Both the position numbers and the translations under genes were made by a program. Of a DNA stretch of 32,952 bases, positions 1 through 7,485 are shown one piece after another. The notes under the pieces were generated by a model that did not search any database, was not told the DNA's origin, and saw only the letters and a program-made list of their open reading frames with translations. This DNA is from Pseudomonadota bacterium. Its GTDB lineage: Bacteria > Pseudomonadota > Gammaproteobacteria > Steroidobacterales > Steroidobacteraceae. Location of the stretch: the NCBI GenBank assembly GCA_025357635.1, contig JANXOV010000103.1, positions 1-32,952 on the forward strand. The letters are read 5' to 3'. The first letter of the stretch is position 1. Each line of letters opens with the position of its first letter.

Positions 1-132
1 GGCGGTGAAAACCTCACAGCCTTCCTTGGTCAGAAGCGTCTCGGCCGTGCGCCGAATAGTCTTGCTGTCGTCGATCACCAGGACCTTGAGCCCGGTGAGT
101 TTTGGTTTGCCGTTGGTGACCATGCTCTCCAT
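1..132 (-). CDS. pilG: Twitching motility response regulator PilG (5' end only)
   Basis: This is the first 44 codons of a minus-strand gene that runs off the left edge. The translation has a short polar leader, then LKVLVIDDSKTIRRTAETLL, the first beta strand and helix of a CheY-like receiver domain with its acidic pair DD. This stretch is nearly identical to PilG of Pseudomonas, a single-domain response regulator of the Pil-Chp chemosensory system that controls pilus extension and twitching. The start at 132 is chosen because an AAGGAAG Shine-Dalgarno lies a few bases upstream. A second in-frame ATG is at 123. The phosphoacceptor aspartate and the rest of the domain are outside the window. 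PilG next to gshB, with pilT/pilU nearby, matches Pseudomonas gene order, which supports the name. Confidence 0.85.
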   Translation of the reverse strand, partial: MESMVTNGKPKLTGLKVLVIDDSKTIRRTAETLLTKEGCEVFTA

Positions 133-400
133 GAATTCTTCCTTACTCGGCCTTGCGTTCGCCCGCAAGCGCTTCAGCGCAGCTTTTGGCTTCATGCGTA
201 TGTGCCGGAAACTCGTGGCTTTTTAACATATCCGGCACCTTCAAGCCACGCCATCAGTCGTACATTTGGAGCCAATACTGCTCAAACGACTCAGTAGTGG
301 TTCACAGTTTGCCCGGTCGAGCACCTGCCGGGCGTGCCGTGGCTTGCGTTAGACTGCGCAATCTCCGGCGACTCACTTCAAAGGATTCTCAAGCTCCCGC
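133..400. promoter_or_regulatory. Divergent intergenic region between pilG and gshB
   Basis: This 268-bp region separates two divergently transcribed genes, so it should hold the promoters of both pilG and the gshB train. It is somewhat more AT-rich near 225-300. I see no convincing -35/-10 pair, no hairpin and no conserved ORF. Short reading frames crossing it have no recognisable product. The gshB start at 401 has only a weak AAAGGA (near 379-385) well upstream. Confidence 0.4.
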
Positions 401-1354
401 ATGCCCAGCCCCATCAGCCTGCTCGTCGTGATGGACCCGATCGAGCACATCAAGCCGGCCAAGGACAGCACGCTGGCCATGCTTCTGGCCGCCCAATCCA
501 AGGGCTGGCAGGTGCTTTACGCCGAACTCGGCGATCTGTACCTGCGCGACGGCATCGCCTGGGCCCGCGCCGCGCCGCTGCGGGTGTTCGACGATGCGCA
601 GCACTGGTTCGAGCGATCCGCACCGCAGTCCATGAAACTCGGTGATTGCGATGTCATTCTGATGCGCAAAGACCCGCCGTTCGACACCGAATACATCTAT
701 TCGACCTATATCCTGGAGCGGGCGCAGCTGCAAGGCGCGCTGGTGGTGAACCGCCCCGACGGTCTGCGGGACATGAACGAAAAGGTCTACACGGCCTGGT
801 TCCCGGAGTGTTGCGCACCGACCCTGATCACACGCAACATGGCCGATATGGCGCAGTTTCTGCGCGAGCAGGGCAAGGCCGTTTGCAAGCCGCTCGAGGG
901 CATGGGCGGCAAGTCCATTTTCGTCCTGGAACAGGGTGATAAGAACCGCAACGTGGTGTTCGAGACCCTGACCGACTATGGACGCCGTTACGCCATCGTG
1001 CAGCGGTATCTGCCGGAAATCCTCACGCACGGCGACTGCCGGGTGATTCTCGTCGACGGCGAGCCTGTCCCCTTCGCCCTGCAGCGCATGCCGGACGCGG
1101 CTGACAACCGTGGCAATCTGGCGGCGGGCGCCACCGCGCATTCGCGCCCTCTGAACGACCGGGACCGCTGGCTGTGCGCCCAGATCGGCCCCAGACTCAA
1201 GGAACTGGGCATGCTGTTCGTGGGTCTGGATGTCATCGGCGAGTACGTCACCGAGATCAACGTGACCAGCCCCACCGGCATCCGCGAACTGAACAAGAAG
1301 CATGGATTGGATATCGGATCGATGCTCATGAATGCCATCGAAAAACGCCTGTGA
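401..1354 (+). CDS. gshB: Glutathione synthetase
   Basis: The 317-residue protein has the length and motifs of bacterial GshB, the cytosolic ATP-grasp enzyme that joins gamma-glutamylcysteine and glycine to make glutathione. Visible signatures are MDPIEHI near residue 11 with KDST just after, MRKDPPFD near 88, RPDGLRDMNEK near 118, the nucleotide-binding KPLEGMGG near 164, and the C-terminal EINVTSPTGIRE that carries metal and substrate ligands. The start at 401 gives the usual N-terminus. It opens a plus-strand train: its stop overlaps the GTG start of the next gene by 4 bp, indicating translational coupling. The order pilG/gshB/tonB/yqgE/ruvX matches Pseudomonas. Confidence 0.95.
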   Translation: MPSPISLLVVMDPIEHIKPAKDSTLAMLLAAQSKGWQVLYAELGDLYLRDGIAWARAAPLRVFDDAQHWFERSAPQSMKLGDCDVILMRKDPPFDTEYIYSTYILERAQLQGALVVNRPDGLRDMNEKVYTAWFPECCAPTLITRNMADMAQFLREQGKAVCKPLEGMGGKSIFVLEQGDKNRNVVFETLTDYGRRYAIVQRYLPEILTHGDCRVILVDGEPVPFALQRMPDAADNRGNLAAGATAHSRPLNDRDRWLCAQIGPRLKELGMLFVGLDVIGEYVTEINVTSPTGIRELNKKHGLDIGSMLMNAIEKRL

Positions 1355-2289
1355 CGGCCCAGGCCATACCCGACACCTTCAGCCGGCAGCTGCCGCCGGT
1401 GAACGATCGCATGCTGACGACGTGTTTCCTGGCCGCGCTGTTGCACGGCATCATCATCCTGGGCGTGTCGTTCAGCCTGCCGGATAGCGATGCCGCCAAG
1501 GAGGCTGCGCCCAGCATCGAAGTGCTGCTGGTGAGCGAACAGGGACCAAAACTCAAGGACAATCCGCGTGCCAAGTACCTGGCGCAACGCAACCAGCGTG
1601 GGTCGGGCAATTCCCGCAGCCGCGAGCGCGCCACCATCCCGCAATCCTCCCCAGTGCCGCTGGATCGGCCGGGCGTCGCCAGCGGTCAGGGATTGGCAGC
1701 GCAACTGGCCGGCGCGGACGGCGGCAACCAACAGGTCATCGCCAGCGTCGGCGCCACCGCGCAGATCCTGTACTTTGCCAGGCCCAAACAGCCCGCTGCC
1801 CCGGCCCAAATGCCTGAATTGCTTCAAGACAAGCCGGAACTTGGCATGGCGGCCAACGATGAGGATCAACGCCTGCGTTTGCGCGGTGAGTCCCATGGCG
1901 AGCTGTGGATTACCGCCGATACGCGCGAGTCGGGTCTGGCGGTGTACCTGGACTCCTGGCGCCGCAAGGTGGAACGCGTGGGTACGCTGAACTTCCCCAA
2001 TGCGGCGCGTCGGCAAGGCCTGTCCGGCACGCCCATCGTGGAAGTGGCGATCGCCTCCGATGGCAAGCTCGCCTCCGCCACGATCCGCCGCTCCAGCGGT
2101 CACGCGGAAATCGATCAGTCGGCGCTCGACATTCTGCGGCTGGCATCCCCCTTCGACCCATTTCCCAAGGAACTGGGCGCCGCGCATGACCAGATCCGCT
2201 TCGCGTATGAATGGCAGTTCCTTGACGGCGGACCGCAAGGCTCCAGCGTGCGGGTGGAGGACTCGACGCAACCGCAGTCCAAACCATGA
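1351..2289 (+). CDS. tonB: TonB-family energy transducer
   Basis: A 312-residue protein begins at a GTG that overlaps the gshB stop (GTGA). An upstream extension of the frame inside gshB is ignored because it overlaps coding sequence and lacks homology. One hydrophobic segment at residues 22-43 would anchor the protein in the inner membrane with the rest in the periplasm. The middle is long, polar and Gln/Ala/Pro-containing, without the long Pro-Lys/Pro-Glu repeat of classical TonB. Residues about 196-290 form a TonB C-terminal domain, with an LDSWRRKVERVG helix, GTPIVEVAIASDGKL and the IDQSALDILRLASPF motif. It probably couples the proton motive force to outer-membrane processes with ExbB/ExbD-like partners that are not in this window. 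Its Pseudomonas counterpart at this locus (PA0406, from memory) is linked to twitching motility. Family is confident, substrate unknown. Confidence 0.85.
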   Translation: MTAQAIPDTFSRQLPPVNDRMLTTCFLAALLHGIIILGVSFSLPDSDAAKEAAPSIEVLLVSEQGPKLKDNPRAKYLAQRNQRGSGNSRSRERATIPQSSPVPLDRPGVASGQGLAAQLAGADGGNQQVIASVGATAQILYFARPKQPAAPAQMPELLQDKPELGMAANDEDQRLRLRGESHGELWITADTRESGLAVYLDSWRRKVERVGTLNFPNAARRQGLSGTPIVEVAIASDGKLASATIRRSSGHAEIDQSALDILRLASPFDPFPKELGAAHDQIRFAYEWQFLDGGPQGSSVRVEDSTQPQSKP

Positions 2290-2849
2290 GCGAGTCCTTG
2301 TACCTGACCAATCAACTGCTGATCGCCATGCCCACTCTGGGGGATCCGAACTTCGCCCAGAGCGTGGCATTCGTCTGCGAACACAGTGCGCGCGGCGCGT
2401 TGGCGCTGGTGCTCAACAAGCCGCTGCCCATGCGCATGGGCGAGGTGTTTGACCAGCTGGGGATCGAGGTGGCGCCGGGTCCGGTGTGCGAGGGCACGGT
2501 GATGCGCGGCGGCCCCATGCAGACCGACCGCGGCTTCGTGGTGCACCGGGCCGCCGGAGAATGGGATTCGACGCTCAAGGTCTCCGACAGCATCCATGTC
2601 ACCACCTCGCGCGACATCCTCAACGCCATCGCGGTGGGCAACGGCCCCTCACCGGCTTTCGTGGCGCTGGGCTATGCCGGTTGGGACTCAGGGCAGCTGG
2701 AAGAGGAGATCAAGGCCAATGCGTGGCTGAATGCGCCGGCGGATGCGCGCATCATTTTCGATCTGCCGTTCGAGGAGCGCTGGACGGCAGCGGCCCGGCT
2801 GCTGGGCGTGGATCTGGCCCGGCTTGCCTCCATCAGCGGCAATGCCTGA
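2286..2849 (+). CDS. yqgE: YqgE/AlgH family protein
   Basis: The 187-residue product matches the YqgE/AlgH (DUF179) family in length and motifs. It has an N-terminal LTNQLLIAMPTLGDPNF, then LVLNKPL, then GGPMQTDRGFVVH near residue 76, and GYAGWDSGQLEEE near 129 followed by NAWL. The family is cytosolic, its biochemical function is unsettled, and it almost always sits beside ruvX, as here. AlgH was named for an effect on alginate expression in Pseudomonas. Its ATG overlaps the tonB stop as ATGA, and the next gene starts 8 bp before its own stop, so the set looks translationally coupled. The start at 2286 gives the canonical SLxNQ-type N-terminus of the family. Confidence 0.93.
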   Translation: MSESLYLTNQLLIAMPTLGDPNFAQSVAFVCEHSARGALALVLNKPLPMRMGEVFDQLGIEVAPGPVCEGTVMRGGPMQTDRGFVVHRAAGEWDSTLKVSDSIHVTTSRDILNAIAVGNGPSPAFVALGYAGWDSGQLEEEIKANAWLNAPADARIIFDLPFEERWTAAARLLGVDLARLASISGNA

Positions 2850-3309
2850 ACAGCTTCCTGCAGGTCCGCGACGCCTCGATGCGCAGATAATCATGGGATT
2901 CGATTTCGGCCGGCGACGAATCGGTGTCGCCTGCGGGGACACCCTGACGCGCAGCGCGCGGGCGCTGACCGCCGTTGCCTGCACCGCTGCCGGCGCCGAT
3001 TGGACCCACCTGCAGCGGCTGATCAGGCAATGGCAGCCGGCGCTCAACGTGGTTGGGCTGCCGTATAATGCAGATGGCTCTGAAAGCGGCATCGCAATCC
3101 ATGTCCGGGAGTTTGCGCAAGAGCTGCTGAGCCGGTTTGCAATTCCGGTCCAATTCATCGACGAGCGGTATTCCTCGCTCGATGCGCACGCGCGCTTGAA
3201 GGATGCGCGCGCGGCCGGGACGCGCAAACGACGCGTAAGCAAGGTCGACATCGACGCCTGCGCCGCATGCGTGATTTTGGAGCGATGGTTCTCGCAGGCT
3301 ACAACTTAA
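2842..3309 (+). CDS. ruvX: Holliday junction resolvase-like RNase H-fold protein RuvX/YqgF
   Basis: The product has the RNase H fold signatures of RuvX: GFDFGRRRIGVACGD (first catalytic Asp), GLPYNADGSES, FIDERYSSLDA (catalytic Glu) and KVDIDACAACVILERW (last catalytic Asp). YqgF/RuvX is required for 16S rRNA 5'-end maturation in E. coli and is structurally related to resolvases. Two starts are possible. ATG 2842 gives 155 residues and overlaps the yqgE stop by 8 bp; ATG 2893 gives 138 residues, the usual family length. Neither has a strong ribosome-binding site. I list the upstream one because the overlap resembles the coupling elsewhere in this train, but the shorter form is about as likely. 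In Pseudomonas pyrR follows; here pyrB follows directly after 7 bp. Confidence 0.9.
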   Translation: MPEQLPAGPRRLDAQIIMGFDFGRRRIGVACGDTLTRSARALTAVACTAAGADWTHLQRLIRQWQPALNVVGLPYNADGSESGIAIHVREFAQELLSRFAIPVQFIDERYSSLDAHARLKDARAAGTRKRRVSKVDIDACAACVILERWFSQATT

Positions 3310-3316
3310 GGCGCAC

Positions 3317-4285
3317 ATGCGTTCGCAACTAGACGATCACGGCGGCTTGCGCCACCTCATCAGCCTCGACGGATTGTCGCGTGAAGCGCTCACCGGCCTG
3401 CTGGACCGCGCCGAGAACTACCGGCGCTTCCCGGGCCAAAGCGCCTACGAGGGACGCGAACTGGCCGGCATGACCATCGCCAACCTGTTCTTTGAGCCGA
3501 GCACGCGCACGCGCGCCTCCTTCGACCTGGCCGGCCGGCGCCTCGGCGCGCACGTCATCAACCTCGACACGCAGTCCAGCTCGCGCGTCAAGGGAGAGAC
3601 CATGCTCGACACGATCTACACGCTGGAGGCGATGAACACCGACGTTTTTGTGATCCGGGATTCCGAGGCGGGAATGCCCGAATTCCTCATCGACCATGTG
3701 GCCGACCACGTCTCGGTGATCAGCGCCGGCGAGGCCCACGTGTCGCACCCGACGCAAGGGCTGCTCGACGTGCTCACCATCCGCTGCCACAAGCGCCGTT
3801 TCGCCGGCCTTGCGGTGGCGATCGTCGGCGACATCAAACATTCGCGGGTGGCGCGTTCCACGGCGCGGGCGCTGCAGACGCTCGGCACCAGCGACCTGCG
3901 GCTGGTGGCGCCGGCGCCGCTGCTGCCCTCGGAAGTGGAGTTCTCCGGAGCGCAGCGCTTCATTCACATGGACGACGGCATTGCCGGCGCCGATGTGGTC
4001 ATGATGCTGCGGATCCAGAAAGAACGCATGGCGCAGAGCGCCGATCTGGACGACGCACAGTATTTCCGCCAATTCGGCCTGGATGCGCGCCGCCTGCAGC
4101 GGTGCGCAGCCGACGTGCTGGTCATGCACCCGGGACCGATGAACCGCGGCGTCGAGATCTCCTCAGAAGTCGCCGACGGGCCGCACTCGGTCATCCGCGA
4201 GCAGGTCAACAACGGCGTCGCCGTGCGCATGGCGGTGCTGGCGGCGATTGCGGCCACGCTGACGCGCAAGCGCAAGCCCCTATGA
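3317..4285 (+). CDS. pyrB: Aspartate carbamoyltransferase catalytic subunit
   Basis: The 322-residue enzyme condenses carbamoyl phosphate with aspartate in the second step of pyrimidine synthesis. It carries the carbamoyl-phosphate motif FFEPSTRTRASF (STRTR at residues 62-66), the SSSRVKGE loop with Lys92, HPTQGLLD at 144-151 (the family usually has Ala where Gly is seen), VGDIKHSRVARS in the Asp-binding domain, and HPGPMNRGVEI near 275. The length fits catalytic chains of the Pseudomonas type rather than the shorter standalone forms. It starts 7 bp after ruvX and its stop overlaps the next ATG (ATGA). No pyrI regulatory chain and no pyrR are adjacent. I see no attenuator in the short gap, so expression probably follows the upstream train. 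Confidence 0.95.
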   Translation: MRSQLDDHGGLRHLISLDGLSREALTGLLDRAENYRRFPGQSAYEGRELAGMTIANLFFEPSTRTRASFDLAGRRLGAHVINLDTQSSSRVKGETMLDTIYTLEAMNTDVFVIRDSEAGMPEFLIDHVADHVSVISAGEAHVSHPTQGLLDVLTIRCHKRRFAGLAVAIVGDIKHSRVARSTARALQTLGTSDLRLVAPAPLLPSEVEFSGAQRFIHMDDGIAGADVVMMLRIQKERMAQSADLDDAQYFRQFGLDARRLQRCAADVLVMHPGPMNRGVEISSEVADGPHSVIREQVNNGVAVRMAVLAAIAATLTRKRKPL

Positions 4286-5181
4286 GCGGCGAGGCGTCCA
4301 AGCCGCACCGCGGCACCATCTTTCTGGACGACGCGGCTGAGATCCTCGAGCAGCAGACTTACGCCGGCGGGCAGCACATCATCCGCATACGAGCGCCGCG
4401 CTGCGCAGCGGCGGCTGTACCGGGAAGCTTTGCGCACATCAGCTGCGCCGAATTGCTGCCGATGCGGCGCCCGTTGTCGATCATGCGGGCCAATGCCGGG
4501 CACGGCTGGATTGACATCCTGTACAAGACGCATGGCGCCGGACTCAAGCAGCTGGCGGCACGGTCCGCCGGACAGACTCTGAGCGTGCTGGGTCCCATCG
4601 GCAATGGCTTCAACCCGCACCCTGATCGGCCCAAAGCCGTGCTGATTGGCGGCGGCGTGGGCATTCCACCGCTGGTATTTCTGGCCGAGAGTCTCAGTGC
4701 GCGAGCGCCTGCGACGCATCAGGCTGTCGCTTTTTTCGGCTCCGAGCTGCCATTCGCGTTTCGCACGCGCCCCTCGAGGCTGCTGGTTCCGGGCATGCCA
4801 GCGGGCGTGATCGCCTGCAACCCCATGCTGGAAGATTGGGGAATCGCCTGCCGGCTGGCCAGCTTTGCACCGTTCCCGGGGTGCTTCGAAGGCTACGTAA
4901 CCGACCTGGCGGCTCAGTATCTGGAGACGTTGGATGAGACCGCGCGCGCGCAGGTGGAAGTGTTCGCCTGCGGACCCACGGTGATGCTGCATGCAGTGGC
5001 GCGGCTGGCGCATCGCTTTGCAGTGCCCGCGCAGGTCTCGCTGGAGGAGTACATGGCCTGCGCCGTGGGCGGCTGCGCAGGATGCGCAGTGGCCGTGCAG
5101 ACCCCGCAGGGGCCGGCCATGAAGCGCGTCTGCGTCGACGGACCGGTCTTCGATGCCAGGACGGTGTTCGAGGTCAGCTGA
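4282..5181 (+). CDS. pyrK: PyrK-like flavin/[2Fe-2S] electron-transfer subunit
   Basis: This 299-residue protein has the layout of the dihydroorotate dehydrogenase B electron-transfer subunit. An N-terminal ferredoxin-reductase-like FAD domain carries RRPLSI at 62-67. A NAD-binding domain carries IGGGVGIPPL at 122-131 and ACGP at 229-232. A C-terminal [2Fe-2S] site has cysteines 260, 265, 268 and 284 in the C-x4-C-x2-C-x15-C spacing typical of PyrK. PyrK passes electrons from dihydroorotate through FAD and the cluster to NAD. It overlaps pyrB by 4 bp, which argues for a role in pyrimidine synthesis. A matching PyrD subunit is not in the window, and most gammaproteobacteria use a quinone-linked PyrD that needs no PyrK, so its partner is uncertain. 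The closely related sulfide dehydrogenase/NfnA-type subunits are alternatives. Confidence 0.8.
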   Translation: MSGEASKPHRGTIFLDDAAEILEQQTYAGGQHIIRIRAPRCAAAAVPGSFAHISCAELLPMRRPLSIMRANAGHGWIDILYKTHGAGLKQLAARSAGQTLSVLGPIGNGFNPHPDRPKAVLIGGGVGIPPLVFLAESLSARAPATHQAVAFFGSELPFAFRTRPSRLLVPGMPAGVIACNPMLEDWGIACRLASFAPFPGCFEGYVTDLAAQYLETLDETARAQVEVFACGPTVMLHAVARLAHRFAVPAQVSLEEYMACAVGGCAGCAVAVQTPQGPAMKRVCVDGPVFDARTVFEVS

Positions 5182-5221
5182 TTGGCGCGGCGGTTTGCAG
5201 CGGCCACCGGCAACCGACGCG

Positions 5222-5240
5222 CCTGCCGTCCATCGGCAGG
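5222..5240. terminator. Hairpin between converging pyrK-like gene and third pilT paralog
   Basis: A perfect 7-bp stem (CCTGCCG / CGGCAGG) with a 5-base loop lies between two converging genes, ending one base before the stop of the minus-strand gene. Position and symmetry suit a bidirectional terminator. There is no T-tract on either side, so it may act only as a mRNA 3'-end stabiliser or need Rho. Confidence 0.4.
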
Positions 5241-5241
5241 A

Positions 5242-6321
5242 TCATCCGAAATTGATCTTGGCTTCCAGATTGGTGCGCGAATCGGCGCTGGTCAGGGCGT
5301 CTTCCAGCTCGATCTTGCCCTCGCGCACCAGATTGTACAAAGAGGAGTCGAAGCTCAGCATGCCGCGCTCGGTTCCCGTGCGGATCGCTTCCTTGATGCC
5401 GATGACATCGCCTTTCTTGATGAGTTCGGAGATATGCGGCGTGTTCATCATGACTTCGGTCGCAGCCACCCGTTTGCCTGTCTTGGACTGCACGAGGCGC
5501 TGCGAGAGGATGGCGCGCAGATACTGGGACAGGTCCAGGAAGATCTGATTGTGCTGATCGCGCGGGAACATGTTGATGATGCGATCCAGTGTTTCGGCGC
5601 AGTTGTTCGCATGCAGCGTGGCGATGCACAAGTGGCCGGTGCCGGCGAGCGCGATCGCCGCTTCCATGGTTTCACGGTCACGGATTTCACCCACGAGAAT
5701 CACGTCCGGCGCCGCGCGCACGGCGCTGCGCAGGGCGCGGGCGAAGGACTTGGTGTCCAATCCGACCTCGCGCTGATTGATGATCGACTTCTTGTTGGAA
5801 TGCAGGAATTCAATCGGGTCTTCGATTGTGAGAATGTGGTCGGAACAGGTTTCATTGCGATGGTCGATCATCGCGGCCAGCGTGGTCGACTTGCCCGCGC
5901 CCGCCGCCCCCACCATCAGGATCAGGCCACGCTTGAGCATCACCAGTTCTTTGAACACCTCGGGCATGCCCAATTCGTCGAGCTTGGGCATTTCGGCGGT
6001 GATGTACCGCAGCACCATGGCCGGATAGCCGCGCTGGTAGAAAACGTTGACCCGGAACCGGCCGAGGCCGGACTCGGAAATCGCGAAGTCGATCTCGAGC
6101 TCTTCATTGAAATGCTCGAGCTGCTCTGCGCTCATGAGCCCCAGGGCAGCCTGCCTCACGGTTTCAGGGCTCAGGATCTGCTTGTTGACCGGGAATATCT
6201 TGCCCTCGATCTTGATCTTCACCGGCGCATTGCAGGTGAAAAACAAATCGGATGCCTTCTTTTCCACCATCAGGCGGAACAGCGGCTTGGTGTTCATGAC
6301 CTGCGTCGGAGCTGCGGACAT
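5242..6321 (-). CDS. Third PilT/PilU-family retraction ATPase paralog
   Basis: A 359-residue hexameric secretion-ATPase-type protein of the PilT/PilU family, predicted to be cytosolic at the base of a type IVa pilus. An N-terminal PAS-like region (KKASDLFFT near 21) precedes the ATPase core with Walker A GAAGAGKSTT at 138-147, Asp box LTIEDPIEF near 165, Walker B VILVGEIRD near 207 and His box GTGHLCIATLHAN near 227, so catalysis looks intact. It lacks the AIRNLIRE motif of true PilT (here HISELIKKGD) and ends soon after residue 350. It is therefore closer to PilU but distinct from it. A second in-frame ATG at codon 9 is an alternative start. It follows pilU after 6 bp and is last in the pilT-pilU operon. 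The exact role (accessory motor, or one for specific conditions) is not known. Confidence 0.88.
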   Translation of the reverse strand: MSAAPTQVMNTKPLFRLMVEKKASDLFFTCNAPVKIKIEGKIFPVNKQILSPETVRQAALGLMSAEQLEHFNEELEIDFAISESGLGRFRVNVFYQRGYPAMVLRYITAEMPKLDELGMPEVFKELVMLKRGLILMVGAAGAGKSTTLAAMIDHRNETCSDHILTIEDPIEFLHSNKKSIINQREVGLDTKSFARALRSAVRAAPDVILVGEIRDRETMEAAIALAGTGHLCIATLHANNCAETLDRIINMFPRDQHNQIFLDLSQYLRAILSQRLVQSKTGKRVAATEVMMNTPHISELIKKGDVIGIKEAIRTGTERGMLSFDSSLYNLVREGKIELEDALTSADSRTNLEAKINFG

Positions 6322-6327
6322 GGGCGT

Positions 6328-7485
6328 TTAGAACACCTTGCCTTCTTCTTCCTCGACGATTTCCAGTGACTGAGCGCCATCCTCTGGATTCTTCATTTCC
6401 CGCTTGCTCTCCAGTTTGACGCGCAGGCGCAGCTCGTTCTTGGAATCGGCGTTGCGCAACGCATCCTCGTAGGAGATGACGCCGGCCTCGTACAGCTCGA
6501 ACAGCGCCTGGTCGAAGGTCTTCATTCCCAAGCGGTTGGAGCGCGACATGACTTCCTTGATCTTCGCGACATTGCCCTTGAAGATGAGGTCGGAAATCAG
6601 CGGCGAGGCAAGCATGATTTCCATCGCGGCGATGCGGCCTGCGCCCGCTTCGCGCGGGATCAGGCGCTGAGAAATCAGCGCGCGGATGTTCAAGCTCAGG
6701 TCCATCAGCAGCTGCTCGCGCCGCTCTTCGGGGAAGAAGTTGATGATGCGGTCCAGCGCCTGGTTTGAGCTGTTGGCATGCAGGGTCGCCAGCACCAGGT
6801 GGCCCGTTTCGGCAAATTGAATGCCGTATTCCATGGTTTCCCGATCGCGGATTTCGCCGATCAGAATGACGTCGGGCGCCTGACGCAGGGTGTTCTTGAG
6901 CGCCAGGTGCCAGCTTTCGCAATCCACGCCCACTTCCCGATGCGTGATGACGCAGCCCTTGTGCGCATGCACATACTCCACCGGATCTTCGATGGTGACG
7001 ATGTGTCCGCGCGTCTTTTCGTTGCGGTAGCCCACCATGGCGGCGAGCGTGGTCGATTTGCCCGAGCCGGTGCCGCCGACGATGATGACGAAGCCTCGCT
7101 TGCTCAAGACCACATCCTTGAGGACGGGCGGCAGGTCCAGTTCGTCAAAAGAGGGAATCTTGGCATTGATGGTGCGAAGAACGGCGCCGGTGAAACCCTG
7201 CTGGATGAAGGCGCTGACGCGGAAGCGGCCGATGCCGGGCGGAGCGATGGCGAAATTGCATTCCTTGCTGGAATCAAATTCCTTGGTCTGCCGGTCGTTC
7301 ATGATGGCGCGGACGAGGCCCGCAGCCTGCTCGGGGGTCAATGGGCGGTCCGACTGCGGTTTGATTTCGCCGTCGATCTTGATGGCGGGCGGAAAGCCTG
7401 CCGTAATGAATAAGTCGGAGCCTTTCTTGTCCACCATCCGACGCAGCAGGTCCTGCATCAGTTTGATTGCTTGTTCGCGTTCCAT
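6328..7485 (-). CDS. pilU: Type IV pilus retraction ATPase PilU
   Basis: A 385-residue PilU-type ATPase. Motifs are KKGSDLFITAG near 20, GIGRFRVSAF near 84, Walker A GGTGSGKSTT at 137-146, Asp box VTIEDPVEYVH, Walker B VILIGEIRD and His box ETGHLVLATLHAN. The C-terminal stretch ADSKNELRLRVKL plus an acidic tail ending EEEEGKVF is typical of PilU and absent from PilT. In other species PilU works with PilT to increase retraction force and cannot normally drive retraction alone. The true start is the ATG at 7485, whose A overlaps the last base of the pilT stop (TAATG). A longer frame upstream of it lies within pilT and is discarded. It sits between pilT and a third paralog. Confidence 0.92.
   Translation of the reverse strand: MEREQAIKLMQDLLRRMVDKKGSDLFITAGFPPAIKIDGEIKPQSDRPLTPEQAAGLVRAIMNDRQTKEFDSSKECNFAIAPPGIGRFRVSAFIQQGFTGAVLRTINAKIPSFDELDLPPVLKDVVLSKRGFVIIVGGTGSGKSTTLAAMVGYRNEKTRGHIVTIEDPVEYVHAHKGCVITHREVGVDCESWHLALKNTLRQAPDVILIGEIRDRETMEYGIQFAETGHLVLATLHANSSNQALDRIINFFPEERREQLLMDLSLNIRALISQRLIPREAGAGRIAAMEIMLASPLISDLIFKGNVAKIKEVMSRSNRLGMKTFDQALFELYEAGVISYEDALRNADSKNELRLRVKLESKREMKNPEDGAQSLEIVEEEEGKVF

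Noticed and set aside
988-2370. 460-codon minus-strand frame opposite gshB/tonB
   Set aside because: It crosses two conserved plus-strand genes and has no family features.
5182-6369. 395-codon open frame on the plus strand opposite the third pilus ATPase
   Set aside because: It is a shadow of a conserved ATPase gene, rich in His/Gln/Arg as expected for antisense GC-rich frames.
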